DNA from: Nocardia sp. SYP-A9097
Lineage (GTDB): Bacteria; Actinomycetota; Actinomycetes; Mycobacteriales; Mycobacteriaceae
DNA length: 51,173 nt
Reading direction: 5' to 3'
Assembly: GCF_009649815.1 (NCBI RefSeq)
Contig: NZ_WJIC01000039.1
Span: 1-51,173, forward strand
The notes beneath the pieces are model-generated. The model worked only from the letters and a program-made list of their open reading frames with translations, did not search any database and was not told where the DNA came from. The position numbers and the translations under genes are program-made. The stretch's first letter is position 1. Every line of letters starts with the position of its first letter. Shown piece by piece: positions 16,329 through 25,337 of this stretch.

Positions 16329-16651
16329 GCTCAACGCCTTCCTGGTCGTCTATTCGACTGGCGTCGCCCGGGCTCCCTTCCGCCGGGCGACACAACTACA
16401 GCACGTTTGGGAGCTCTGGACCCGGTCGCGCACAACGCATGATCGAGCCCGGGAGTTCCCGAGTACTACGCAGCGTAGACCAAACCGGGCATGGCTTTGT
16501 GGTGGGGTCGACTTCAACACTCCGGAAAGTACATAAGCCGTGGATACGGCCTCTGGCGGCGCGATCAACGCGCGTGCGGCATACTCGGACAGTACGTTTC
16601 GCGTGTCGATGCGCGACCATCCTTTACTCCGGAAACGAGGTTCTGCCCGCA
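16329..16651. promoter_or_regulatory. Divergent ctaC/asnB control region
   Basis: A 323-bp non-coding gap between divergent ctaC and asnB. It contains a 9-bp inverted repeat GTCGCCCGG / CCGGGCGAC (16363-16371 and 16383-16391) that would form a stem in the ctaC 5' leader. No convincing consensus -10/-35 pair was seen for either gene. Confidence 0.5.
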
Positions 16652-18613
16652 GTGTGTGGACTGCTCGGATTTCTGACGGCTCAGACGGCGACCACCCCGG
16701 ATGGGCGGACGGTCGAGACCACGGCGGCGCAGGTGTACGAGGCTCTGCACTGCCAGCGGCATCGAGGCCCAGATGAGAAGGGCACCTGGAACGACGATCG
16801 AATGATCTTCGGCTTCAATCGCCTCTCCATCATCGATATCGAGCATTCGCATCAGCCGCTGCGCTGGGGCCCGCCCGAGAATCGGGAGCGCTACGCGCTC
16901 ACCTTCAATGGCGAGATCTACAACTACCTCGAACTCCGCGAGGAGTTGCGGGCGGCGCACGGTGCGGAGTTCGGCGATCAGCCGATGTTCGCGACCGAGG
17001 GTGACTCCGAGGCGATTGTCGCGGCCTTCCACTACTGGGGTGCCGAGGCCGCCAAGCGACTGCGCGGCATGTTCGCCTTCGCCATCTGGGATACCGAGCA
17101 GCACAAGCTGTTCATCGCCCGCGACCCGTTCGGCATCAAGCCGCTGTTCCTGGCCACCGGAGCCGGCGGCACGGCGTTCTCCAGCGAGAAGAAGAGCCTG
17201 CTGGAACTGCTTCCGGAGCTGGAGCTTTCGGACTCGCTCGATCCGCGTGCGCTCGAGCACTACACGGTGCTGCAGTATGTGCCGGAGCCGGAGACGCTGC
17301 ACGCGGACATTCGCCGCCTCGAATCCGGTTGCTATGCATGGATCGAACCCGGTCAGGCTCCGCGCGTGACCCGCTACTTCAACCCGCAGTTCCGGGTGCG
17401 GCCGTTCGGTGATGCCAAGGCGCGCTACAAGGAGATCGCCGCCGCGCTGGAGGATTCGGTCGCCAAGCATATGCGCGCCGATGTGACCGTCGGCTCGTTC
17501 CTGTCCGGCGGTATCGACTCCACCGCCATTGCGGCGCTTGCGATTCGGCATAACCCGAATCTGCTGACCTTCACCTCCGCGTTCGAACGCCAGGGGTATT
17601 CGGAGGCCGATGTGGCCGCCGAGACCGCCGAGGCCATCGGCGCGAAGCACTTCATTCGCATGGTCACGCCCGAGGATTTCGCCGGCGCGATTCCCGAAAT
17701 CGTCTGGTACCTGGACGAACCCGTGGCCGACCCGGCGCTGGTGCCGCTGTATTTCGTGGCCAAGGAAGCGCGTAAGCACGTCAAAGTGGTGCTCTCGGGC
17801 GAGGGCGCGGACGAGCTGTTCGGCGGATACACCATCTACCGGGAGCCGTTGTCGCTCAAGCCGTTCGAGTACCTGCCCAAGGGGGTGCGCAAGCTCGCGG
17901 GCCTGCTGTCTGATTGTATTCCGGAGGGCACCCGCGGTAAGAGCCTGCTGCATCGCGGATCGCTGAAGCTGGAAGACCGCTACTACGGCAACGCCCGCAG
18001 CTTCAATGACGCCCAATTGCGTTCGGTGCTGCGCGATTTCCGCCCGGAGTGGACGCATCAGGATGTCACCGGGCCGATCTACGGCGTCCAGGACCGGAGC
18101 ATGGATCCCGTCGCGCGCATGCAGCACCTGGACCTGTTCACCTGGTTGCGCGGCGATATTCTCGTCAAGGCCGACAAGATGACCATGGCCAACTCGCTCG
18201 AACTGCGCGTGCCGTTCCTCGACAACGAGGTGTTCAAGGTCGCCGAGCAGATCCCGTTCGAGCAGAAGATCACCAAGGAAACCACCAAATACGCGCTGCG
18301 CCAGGCACTCGAGGACATCGTGCCCCCACATGTGCTGCACCGCGCCAAGCTGGGATTCCCTGTCCCGCTGCGGCATTGGCTGCGCGGGCCGGAGCTCTAC
18401 GACTGGGCGCGCCAGCAGATCGCCGACTCCGGCACCGATCACCTGCTGAACAAGGCCGCCGTCACCGCCATGCTGGAGGCACACCGCACCGGCCCGATCG
18501 ACCACTCGCGCCGGCTGTGGACGCTGCTGATCTTCATGGTCTGGCACGGCATCTTCGTCGAGCAGCGCATCAAGCCGGAGATCCAGGAACCGGTCTACCC
18601 GGTCAACCTCTGA
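16652..18613 (+). CDS. asnB: Glutamine-hydrolysing asparagine synthetase
   Basis: A 653-residue AsnB. The GTG at 16652 gives Met-Cys-Gly, so Cys2 is the N-terminal glutaminase nucleophile; any earlier start would destroy this. The glutaminase domain (RHRGPDEKGTW, FNRLSIIDIEHSHQPL, FNGEIYNYLELREEL) occupies about residues 1-210. The synthetase domain has the PP-loop SFLSGGIDSTAIA and GEGADELFGGY. It makes asparagine from aspartate, ATP and glutamine. The mycobacterial orthologue (also divergent from ctaC) affects cell-envelope phenotypes and diaminopimelate amidation has been discussed for this group, but the assignment here rests on domain content only. Confidence 0.93.
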   Translation: MCGLLGFLTAQTATTPDGRTVETTAAQVYEALHCQRHRGPDEKGTWNDDRMIFGFNRLSIIDIEHSHQPLRWGPPENRERYALTFNGEIYNYLELREELRAAHGAEFGDQPMFATEGDSEAIVAAFHYWGAEAAKRLRGMFAFAIWDTEQHKLFIARDPFGIKPLFLATGAGGTAFSSEKKSLLELLPELELSDSLDPRALEHYTVLQYVPEPETLHADIRRLESGCYAWIEPGQAPRVTRYFNPQFRVRPFGDAKARYKEIAAALEDSVAKHMRADVTVGSFLSGGIDSTAIAALAIRHNPNLLTFTSAFERQGYSEADVAAETAEAIGAKHFIRMVTPEDFAGAIPEIVWYLDEPVADPALVPLYFVAKEARKHVKVVLSGEGADELFGGYTIYREPLSLKPFEYLPKGVRKLAGLLSDCIPEGTRGKSLLHRGSLKLEDRYYGNARSFNDAQLRSVLRDFRPEWTHQDVTGPIYGVQDRSMDPVARMQHLDLFTWLRGDILVKADKMTMANSLELRVPFLDNEVFKVAEQIPFEQKITKETTKYALRQALEDIVPPHVLHRAKLGFPVPLRHWLRGPELYDWARQQIADSGTDHLLNKAAVTAMLEAHRTGPIDHSRRLWTLLIFMVWHGIFVEQRIKPEIQEPVYPVNL

Positions 18614-18619
18614 GGCGTC

Positions 18620-18659
18620 GGGGCAGCGGCTGATTCATCATCCGGTCAGCTTCTGCCCC
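18620..18659. terminator. Hairpin between asnB and the GAF/Fis regulator
   Basis: GGGGCAG (18620-18626) pairs with CTGCCCC (18653-18659), with an inner GCTGA/TCAGC stem. It lies between convergent genes and overlaps the regulator's stop at 18638, so it could end both transcripts. Confidence 0.5.
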
Positions 18660-20431
18660 ACTCGGATTCCGTACGCCTGAATCTTGCGGTACAGCGAGGA
18701 CCGGGCAATTCCCACCAGCACCGCCGCATCACGGCGGTTCCCACCGGCCTGGATCAGCGCCCGCACAATGGCGGTGCGCTCGGCCGCCTCGATGGGGGTG
18801 AGCCTGCGACCACCAGAGACGAAACAGGTCTCGGGCAGATCCTCGGCCCGCAGATCCCCCACCGGACGGCGAATCAGCGCCGTACGCAAGGCATCTCGCA
18901 GCTCGGCCACATTGCCCGGCCAATCGTGGCCCAGCAGTACCCGCAGCGCACCGGGTGTACAGGCCACGGTCCGGCGCGGGGCGAGCATCCCCAGCAGATG
19001 CGAAACCAGTTGCGGCAGATCATCGATTCGATGCCGCAGCGGTGGCACACTGATCGACCCACCGAAGTGCCGCAGCACGAGGTCCAACTGTCCTGCGGCG
19101 CTATCGGATTGCGGGCGTTCGGTATTCGCGTCGGCCATGGTGGCGACCAGCCAGCCGGTGTGGCCGAGGGATTGCAGGGCGTGGTCGAGATCGTCGTAGC
19201 CGCCGGGTAATTCGTCGAGATGGGCCAGCATCAGGGTGGGCTGACGGGTGGGGTCCAGGGTGTCGGGGGGTTGAGCGAAGGGGGTTCCCGTCCGGCAGTC
19301 GAGCACGATCAGGGGGCGGGTGGGGAAGGAGCGGCGGTGCGCGGCGGTGAGCAAAGCCAGCTTGCCGCTGCCGGATTCGCCGGTGACGACCACCGGTAGG
19401 CCGGTGCGGGCCGCCTCGAGTACCTCTCCGGTGACTCGCCGCCAGACGGAGGAGTCGCCGGGTACCTCCGGCATGCCGATGGATTTCACGGCGATGCGGC
19501 GGGTACGCAACTCCGGTGCGCTCAGGTCCACCCGCAGCACGACGCCGGCGACCTCGGCCCCGACCGTCACCGTCTCCGGGCGCACGCGTGCGGTGCGGCC
19601 GGTGGGCAGTTGGACATCGAGCACCATGCTGTCGCGCAATCCCGTGAGCCCACTGGCGATTTCACGCAGGAACGCCTTCTCCTGCGGTATCAGTTGCTGA
19701 TTGGCACGGGTATCGCTCATGAAGACATCGCCGCCCAGGGACAGGACCGGTCCGCGCCCGGCGCGGCTGGCCCGCAGGAACTGTTCGAGCACCGCCTGCT
19801 GATGTACCGATCCGCTGGCGCGCAGTTCGACTTCGATATTGCGTGCCGCCTGCTGGGCCAGCGCATGCATGAACGGGCTGGCATCCCCGGCGAGGCAGCT
19901 CAGATCCAGGACGCCCTGGATGAGTCCGGTGAGCGGATCCCGAATCGGTGTTCCGGCGCAGGCGAACTGGGTGATGTTCTCGGCGAAATGTTCATGCCCG
20001 GTAATGAATACGGCCTTCCCGGAGGCCAGCGCGGTGCCGACGCCGTTCGTTCCGACCTCACCCTCGCTGTAGCTGAAGCCGGGGGCGAAGTAGACATTGT
20101 CGAATCGCCCGCCCAGCAGCCGCTGATTGTCCCGCCGGATGAGTACCCGCGAATGCCGGTCGGTGAGCGCGATACTCACCGCCAGATCGTTCAATTCCAC
20201 TTCCAGGCGGTCGATTACAGGCAGTGCGCACTGCACGAAGCGACTCTGTAGATCCAGATCGGCTATATATCCGCGATCCAGCACATTGGTCAGATCGCTC
20301 ACGCCCGCCGCGAGGGATCGCTGCCAGGACGCCGACACCAGTCCGGAAACCGTATCGGCAGGTAGATCGCCCGAGGTGAGGAAGCTTTCGCGCGCACGCA
20401 CGACCGGGATGCTGTGGCCGGCCTGACTCAC
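18638..20431 (-). CDS. GAF / AAA+ / Fis-HTH activator lacking the sigma-54 contact loop
   Basis: A 597-residue regulator of the AcoR/MimR type. An N-terminal GAF-like sensor (about residues 50-200) contains GFSYSEGEVGTNGVGTAL. A AAA+ domain follows with Walker A GESGSGK (351-357) and a Walker B-like segment TLMLAHLDEL (399-408). A Fis-type HTH ends the protein (AGGNRRDAAVLVGIARSSLY, 562-581). Only about 42 residues separate Walker A and B, and the ELFG..GAFTGA loop that contacts sigma-54 is missing. Actinobacteria lack sigma-54, so the protein must act by another route. GTG at 20431 was chosen for the GAGAGG just upstream; an in-frame GTG at 20449 is possible. Confidence 0.85.
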   Translation of the reverse strand: MSQAGHSIPVVRARESFLTSGDLPADTVSGLVSASWQRSLAAGVSDLTNVLDRGYIADLDLQSRFVQCALPVIDRLEVELNDLAVSIALTDRHSRVLIRRDNQRLLGGRFDNVYFAPGFSYSEGEVGTNGVGTALASGKAVFITGHEHFAENITQFACAGTPIRDPLTGLIQGVLDLSCLAGDASPFMHALAQQAARNIEVELRASGSVHQQAVLEQFLRASRAGRGPVLSLGGDVFMSDTRANQQLIPQEKAFLREIASGLTGLRDSMVLDVQLPTGRTARVRPETVTVGAEVAGVVLRVDLSAPELRTRRIAVKSIGMPEVPGDSSVWRRVTGEVLEAARTGLPVVVTGESGSGKLALLTAAHRRSFPTRPLIVLDCRTGTPFAQPPDTLDPTRQPTLMLAHLDELPGGYDDLDHALQSLGHTGWLVATMADANTERPQSDSAAGQLDLVLRHFGGSISVPPLRHRIDDLPQLVSHLLGMLAPRRTVACTPGALRVLLGHDWPGNVAELRDALRTALIRRPVGDLRAEDLPETCFVSGGRRLTPIEAAERTAIVRALIQAGGNRRDAAVLVGIARSSLYRKIQAYGIRVGQKLTG

Positions 20432-20474
20432 TGATGCCCCTCTCGCCACAAGTTGCCGCTGTCACAGCATCAAG

Positions 20475-20491
20475 TGTCCCAAAGTGGGACA
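20475..20491. promoter_or_regulatory. Candidate operator TGTCCCA-N3-TGGGACA
   Basis: A perfect 7-bp inverted repeat spaced by 3 bases (TGTCCCAAAGTGGGACA), 44 bp upstream of the GAF/Fis regulator and 20 bp upstream of a 57-residue ORF on the other strand. Likely binding site of the regulator itself. Confidence 0.6.
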
Positions 20492-20511
20492 TCGTATCCG
20501 GGTGATTCCAC

Positions 20512-20685
20512 ATGAAACTGATGACACCAACGACTGTGACCACAGCCGCTGACGGATACGTGCCCCATTCGGCTGTGGCACCTGTTGGAGTGCCCGCCCG
20601 TCCCGGCCACGGTGCCAGAGTTGTCACCCGTGACCTACCGCCCAAGGACACGTCCTGGTCGGGGCAGGTGGTGCGGCACCGCTGA
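20512..20685 (+). CDS. Possible small protein divergent from the GAF/Fis regulator
   Basis: A 57-codon ORF (MKLMTPTTVTTAADGYVPHS...) with G/C-biased third positions and no membrane segment. It begins 20 bases after the TGTCCCA-N3-TGGGACA palindrome, so it would fall under the same operator as the regulator. There is no clear Shine-Dalgarno sequence. It may be a genuine small gene or the remnant of a larger target gene. Not recognised. Confidence 0.35.
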   Translation: MKLMTPTTVTTAADGYVPHSAVAPVGVPARPGHGARVVTRDLPPKDTSWSGQVVRHR

Positions 20686-20708
20686 TCAATCCGCAGGTCA
20701 GGACGCTG

Positions 20709-21104
20709 TCACTGCAGGAAGCTCTCCAGAAACGCCGTCCGGTCGAACATGGCGGCGGTATCCCGCGCCGACGGACTACCCGCGTCCGGATCGGCTCCGG
20801 CGGCGATCAGCGCCTTCAGAATCTCCGTCTCACCCTTGAAAATCGCTCCCGCCAAAGGGGTTTGGCCCGCGTCATTGGTGACATTCGGATCCGCGCCGTG
20901 CGCGAGCAGGGTGGTGACGGCGGCTTCATTGCCGTGGTACGCGGCCAGCATCAGGATGCTGTCGCCGTTTTCATTGGTGAGGTCGGCCGGTACTCCGGCA
21001 TCCAGGTAGGCCGCCAATTTCTCGGCGTCCCCCTGGCGGGCGAAGTCGAAGATCTGACCGGCCAACTCGAGGACCTTGTCGGCATCGGGGTCGTTCGCGC
21101 TCAT
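20709..21104 (-). CDS. Ankyrin-repeat protein
   Basis: A 131-residue protein with three ankyrin-type repeats: NENGDSILMLAAYHGNEAAV, NDAGQTPLAGAIFKGE and the helical edges around them. No signal peptide. Small ankyrin proteins mediate protein contacts; this compact actinobacterial type is found beside many metabolic genes without a known partner. The ATG at 21102-21104 is the only start compatible with the repeat layout. It is divergent from the oxidoreductase at 21199, with a 94-bp gap. Confidence 0.82.
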   Translation of the reverse strand: MSANDPDADKVLELAGQIFDFARQGDAEKLAAYLDAGVPADLTNENGDSILMLAAYHGNEAAVTTLLAHGADPNVTNDAGQTPLAGAIFKGETEILKALIAAGADPDAGSPSARDTAAMFDRTAFLESFLQ

Positions 21105-21198
21105 TCGTCCACTACTACCACCACCCGGTGGCGGGCGGAACAGCGATTCGCGGTGCCGCGTCCGAACGCGGCCGGGATCGGGACGTAACGTCATCGGT

Positions 21199-22572
21199 AT
21201 GACTGAGCGTCTGGTGATCATCGGCGGGGATGCGGCCGGCATGTCGGCGGCCTCGCAGGCACGGCGAATGAAGCCCGCGGAGCAGCTCGAGATCATCGTC
21301 TTCGAACGCGGGCATTTCACCTCCTTCTCCGCCTGCGGTATCCCGTACTGGGTCGGCGGTGAGGTGCCGGATCGCGATCGGCTCATCGCCCGCACACCGG
21401 CGGAGCATCGGGCGCGCGATATCGATCTGCGCATGCGCGTCGAGGTGCTGGAGATCGACGTCCCCGGCCACCGAGTCCGGGCGCGGGACCTCGAGGCGGG
21501 CACGGAGACGTGGGTGGACTACGACAAACTCGTCATCGCCACCGGCGCCACGCCCATTCGCCCGCGGATTCCGGGTATCGACGCACCCGGCGTACACGGG
21601 GTGCAGACCCTCGATGACGGTCAGGCGCTCATCGAATCCCTGCAAGCCAGCCCCGGCCGGCGCGCGGTGGTGGTCGGCGCGGGCTATATCGGGGTCGAGA
21701 TGGCCGAGGCGCTGATCAATCGCGGCTACGACGTGACCATGATCAATCGCGGCCCGCAACCCATGGCCACCCTGGATCCGGATATGGGCGCGCTCATCCG
21801 GAAATCCATGGAGGGCTTGGGTATTCGCGTACTGTGCACCGCCGAACTCAGCAAGGTGCTGACCGATGACACCGGCCGGGTCCGCGCCGTCGCCACCGCC
21901 GAGGCCGAATTCCCCGCCGACGTGGTCGTGCTCGGTATCGGAGTGCGTCCCACCACCGAATTGGCCCGCGCCGCAGGACTTCCGCTCGGCCTGCACGACG
22001 GTCTGCTCACCGACCTGTCCATGCGCGTGCGCGGCCACGAGGACATCTGGGCGGGCGGCGACTGCGTAGAAGTGCTGGACCTGGTGTCCGGCACCGAACG
22101 CCATATCGCGCTCGGCACCCACGCCAATAAGCACGGTCAGATAATCGGCGCGAATGTCGGCGGCGGTTACGCCACCTTCCCCGGCGTGGTCGGCACCGCC
22201 GTTAGCAAGGTCTGCGATCTCGAGGTGGCCCGAACCGGCCTGCGTGAGAAGGACGCTCGCGCCGCGGGCCTGCAGTACGTGACCGTCACCATCGAATCCA
22301 CCAGCCGCTCCGGATACTTTCCGGGCACCGCGCCCATGACCGTCAAAATGCTCGCCGAACGCCGCACGGGCCGGCTCCTGGGCGTTCAACTCGTGGGCCG
22401 CGAGGGCGCGGCGAAACGCATCGATATCGCCGCGGTAGCCCTGACCGCCCGCATGACGGTGGATCAGATGATCGCCCTGGACCTCGGCTACGCACCACCC
22501 TTCTCCCCCGTCTGGGACCCCATCCTGGTCGCCGCCCGCAAGGCGGCGATCGCCGTGGAGCGCAACCGCTGA
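21199..22572 (+). CDS. CoA-disulfide-reductase-like FAD/NAD(P) oxidoreductase
   Basis: A 457-residue two-dinucleotide-binding flavoprotein. The FAD motif GGDAAGMSAASQARR is at residues 9-23. The single active-site cysteine is Cys46 in SFSACGIPYWVGG, as in CoA-disulfide reductases and NADH oxidases. The NAD(P) motif is VVVGAGYIGVEMAE, and the C-terminal dimerisation domain includes LLGVQLVGREGAAKRID. These enzymes reduce CoA-disulfide, persulfides or O2 and keep cytoplasmic thiols reduced. The ATG at 21199 places the GxGxxG-type motif correctly. Confidence 0.87.
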   Translation: MTERLVIIGGDAAGMSAASQARRMKPAEQLEIIVFERGHFTSFSACGIPYWVGGEVPDRDRLIARTPAEHRARDIDLRMRVEVLEIDVPGHRVRARDLEAGTETWVDYDKLVIATGATPIRPRIPGIDAPGVHGVQTLDDGQALIESLQASPGRRAVVVGAGYIGVEMAEALINRGYDVTMINRGPQPMATLDPDMGALIRKSMEGLGIRVLCTAELSKVLTDDTGRVRAVATAEAEFPADVVVLGIGVRPTTELARAAGLPLGLHDGLLTDLSMRVRGHEDIWAGGDCVEVLDLVSGTERHIALGTHANKHGQIIGANVGGGYATFPGVVGTAVSKVCDLEVARTGLREKDARAAGLQYVTVTIESTSRSGYFPGTAPMTVKMLAERRTGRLLGVQLVGREGAAKRIDIAAVALTARMTVDQMIALDLGYAPPFSPVWDPILVAARKAAIAVERNR

Positions 22573-22696
22573 TGCTCGCGGCCGCGGGGTTGACGGGAAT
22601 AGCGCGGCACGGGATATTGTCGGGCATTGTTAGGGGGCCGGGGCCGGGTGGCGATCCCGGCAGGCTGTTTCCGATCCCCCGGCGGGAGTTTTGCGC

Positions 22697-23428
22697 GTGA
22701 TATGGCGATGGTTACGGGGCGGCGAGGAAGAACCGCGGGAGTCGGCCGAGGAGCCGCCCGCCGAACCGGCACGCACGCCGGTAAAGCCCAGCGGGCCTTC
22801 GGATTTCGAGATCGCCATGCGCCGGGCCGATGCGGAACCGGAGTTCACGGCGCGAATCCGGCTGGTGCTGGCGGCGGTGCGCGAACTCCTGGGCCGCGAT
22901 GACGCCGAGCTGGCGCGCGATAGGCGGATTGTTCAGCAGCGACTGGTCGATGCCGCGCGGATCGCGCCCGATATCGCATTGCGGCTGCTGTGCGATGTCG
23001 CCGATCGGTGCGGCGTCGACACCGACGCGGGACGGCAGGCACTCGCGGTGTGGACGCGGGACCCGGTGGCGGCGGAGTTCGCGCGCACCTGGTTCGCGGT
23101 GGAATGCCTGATCGAGGACAATGCCGAACTCGGTGTGTGGCTGGCGAATTCGGTGCGCGCCGGATCGGACGAGGTATCGGGCGAGTTCCGCCGACTGGCC
23201 CGCGAACACCTGACCGGGTTGGTGGACAAGCACTTCGAACGATACGAGTTCACTCGCGGGTCCGCACCGGTATGGCAGGTGCTGTACGCGCTGGGACCCG
23301 CGAGCCGGTCGGATTGGTTCTCGCGGCTGGGCGATCTGGCAGCAGAGCGCGGTGAGAAGCGGGAAGCCGCAAGGCGTTACGAACTCGCCAACCGATTCGG
23401 CGGCGGCCCGGCGGCGCGACTGGGGTAG
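22697..23428 (+). CDS. Hypothetical helical protein
   Basis: A 243-residue protein not recognised. The first 40 residues are low-complexity (EEEPRESAEEPPAEP) and the rest is predicted to be all-helical with several Trp/Arg-rich segments (VWTRDPVAAEFARTWFAVE). The GTG at 22697 was chosen because GGGAG lies 8 bases upstream; TTG at 22691 is an alternative. No signal peptide or membrane helix. It stands alone between the CoADR-like gene and a convergent exported-protein gene. Confidence 0.65.
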   Translation: MIWRWLRGGEEEPRESAEEPPAEPARTPVKPSGPSDFEIAMRRADAEPEFTARIRLVLAAVRELLGRDDAELARDRRIVQQRLVDAARIAPDIALRLLCDVADRCGVDTDAGRQALAVWTRDPVAAEFARTWFAVECLIEDNAELGVWLANSVRAGSDEVSGEFRRLAREHLTGLVDKHFERYEFTRGSAPVWQVLYALGPASRSDWFSRLGDLAAERGEKREAARRYELANRFGGGPAARLG

Positions 23429-23448
23429 TCGCGCCGCACTGGGCGAAG

Positions 23449-24390
23449 TCAGCCGCGACGGCTGCGGCCGATCTTCGCGCGGGCGGCGGCGAGGATGGTG
23501 AGGATGATGACGGTCATCATCTTCAGGGTGTTCCAGTCCACCGGTTCGGCGGGTGGTGCTGCGGCAGTGGGGATTTGGTGCTGGGGTTTGACGACCGGCG
23601 GTGGCGGTGGAGACAGCACCGGAGCTTGCTCCTCGGGCGGGGGAATCGGTGCCGCCACCGGAGCCAGTGCGGGAATCGAGGGAAAAAGCAGTGGAATACC
23701 CGGGGTTTCGGGCACGGGGAGCAACAGTAGGCAGGTGAGCAGGGCGCTCCCGGTGACCGCGCTGCCCAGTATGACGCTGCCCGCACCCGCCGAGCCCGGG
23801 CCGATCAGCCCACTGGAGCCCGGTATGAAACCGGGGCCGATCAACCCGGACCCGAAACCACTACCGGTGACGAGGCCGAGACCTATTGCGGCGCTGCCGA
23901 TTATGGCGCTACCGGCACAGGCGGTCAGCACACTGCCGGGCTCCAGGCCCAGCGTTTCACCGAGGGTGCCCGCGGCGGGACGTAATGCCGCACCGCCGAA
24001 CGCGTCCCCGATGGCCCCGCCCGGGAGTAACGCGATTCCGGCCGCCGCCGGATCGGCGCTCCCGGTGCCCGCACTTCCGGTCGCCGAGCTGCCGGTGCTC
24101 AGGTAGCCCCCGCCCGCGACCGGATTCACTCCCAGCGCGCTGCCGGAGGTCGCACCGCCATTGCCGGAGTTACTGCTGCCCGTACCCAGCCCGAGTGAAC
24201 TCCCGGTCGGGGCCTCGATGGGCGCGGCGGGTCCGGAACCCGCACTGCCACTGAGGATCTCGCCGATCGCATCGGGCAGTCCCGGATCCGCGCCGGCCAC
24301 GGCCGGCTGCACGGCCAGGAGCGCCGCCGCGATCGGTGCGGCCGTCGCCGCGGCGAATCTCGTTGCGCCGCCGTGCTTTCGCTTACTCAT
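23449..24390 (-). CDS. Gly/Ser/Ala-rich exported protein with C-terminal membrane anchor
   Basis: A 313-residue protein. A Sec signal peptide (AAPIAAALLAVQPAVAGADP) is followed by a low-complexity Gly/Ser/Thr/Ala region of about 190 residues with many short GSA/GSG units. A Pro-rich stretch (IPPPEEQAPVLSPPPPP) comes next, then a C-terminal hydrophobic helix (MMTVIILTILAAARA) and a basic tail. The layout is that of a cell-wall-spanning protein anchored at both ends or by its C-terminus. No family was recognised. The repetitive part makes alignment unreliable. Confidence 0.7.
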   Translation of the reverse strand: MSKRKHGGATRFAAATAAPIAAALLAVQPAVAGADPGLPDAIGEILSGSAGSGPAAPIEAPTGSSLGLGTGSSNSGNGGATSGSALGVNPVAGGGYLSTGSSATGSAGTGSADPAAAGIALLPGGAIGDAFGGAALRPAAGTLGETLGLEPGSVLTACAGSAIIGSAAIGLGLVTGSGFGSGLIGPGFIPGSSGLIGPGSAGAGSVILGSAVTGSALLTCLLLLPVPETPGIPLLFPSIPALAPVAAPIPPPEEQAPVLSPPPPPVVKPQHQIPTAAAPPAEPVDWNTLKMMTVIILTILAAARAKIGRSRRG

Positions 24391-24404
24391 GTGCGCACAC
24401 CCCC

Positions 24405-25196
24405 TCAGCGCGGCAATGCGCTCGACGAAGCACCGGAGACAATGTGCTCGAACCTGGACAGCGCCAGCTCATAGGCATCCTTGGACACCGTATTCCCGCC
24501 CGCGAAGGGCCGATCGAGCTGGTACACCGCCAGAATCACCGCACCGACCACCACGCCGAAGAGTCCGGTCATGATCACGCTGCGCTTGGTGACGACCACA
24601 CCGGAGAAGACCGTGCCGAGCAGCAGCATGCCGGTGCCGAACCAGAGCGCCACGTAAAGGAAAGTGGGCAAACGGTATTCGGCATCCATCCCGCGGTCGT
24701 AGCGGGCGTCGGCGACCGCGTCCAGCCCGGTATCGAGCTTGTCCTGGATGTCCTTGACACTCGGATCGGTGGTCGGCAGCGCCGAGACGGCCGCGCGCAG
24801 ATCGTCGAAGGTGTCCTGGGTGTTCCGGCTGAGCGCGCCATCGCGGCTCATCACCTGCCATTCCTCACCCACCACCCGCGCGGTGTAGTCGTGCACCAGA
24901 CCCTGCACCCGGGTGCGGTCCTGATCGGGCAGATCATCGGCCGCCTCGTACGCCGCGACGAGCGCCTTGGCCTCGGTGACGGTGTGCGCGTGCGAATTGT
25001 CGTACTGCTGCCACAGGATGACGACAATGAACGCGACAATCGCCGCGAAGAACATATTCACCAGATCCAGCACCATGGCGCTGGAGGCCTCATCGTCACT
25101 GTGCCGCCACGAGTTCGGGCGCACGCGGTCGCCGACCAGGAAGACCACCACGGCCACGACCGCGAACAGGACGAGCACACCCATTTGCAATGCCAT
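24405..25196 (-). CDS. DUF4239 membrane protein (bestrophin-like)
   Basis: A 263-residue integral membrane protein. Two N-terminal helices (VLVLFAVVAVVVFLVGD and FFAAIVAFIVVILW) flank a short loop. A soluble helical domain of about 110 residues follows, then two C-terminal helices (FGTGMLLLGTVFSGVVV and GLFGVVVGAVILAVYQLD). This matches the DUF4239 family, whose function is unknown but which has been compared with bestrophin channels. The ATG at 25194-25196 starts MALQMG at the first helix. It is upstream of the exported-protein gene, separated by 14 bases, so the two probably form an operon. Confidence 0.82.
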   Translation of the reverse strand: MALQMGVLVLFAVVAVVVFLVGDRVRPNSWRHSDDEASSAMVLDLVNMFFAAIVAFIVVILWQQYDNSHAHTVTEAKALVAAYEAADDLPDQDRTRVQGLVHDYTARVVGEEWQVMSRDGALSRNTQDTFDDLRAAVSALPTTDPSVKDIQDKLDTGLDAVADARYDRGMDAEYRLPTFLYVALWFGTGMLLLGTVFSGVVVTKRSVIMTGLFGVVVGAVILAVYQLDRPFAGGNTVSKDAYELALSRFEHIVSGASSSALPR

Positions 25197-25337
25197 ACTC
25201 GGCTCCGCCTCCCAGTCCCGGGCAACTTCGATCACGAGGTATTCGCGGCGACGGGGCAGTCGGATTGCGCCGGCGGGCAATCTGTTACGAGACAGGGTGA
25301 TTCGTGCCGAAAGGGTAGTTACGACGCATAAGCGGAT

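Noticed and set aside
15204..16442. A 412-codon + strand open frame
   Set aside because: It is antisense to ctaC, whose CuA motifs are intact.
16565..18547. A 660-codon minus-strand open frame
   Set aside because: It is the antisense shadow of asnB, which has the full glutaminase and synthetase motifs.
21115..22389. A 424-codon minus-strand open frame
   Set aside because: It is antisense to the CoADR-like flavoprotein and lacks any recognisable domain.
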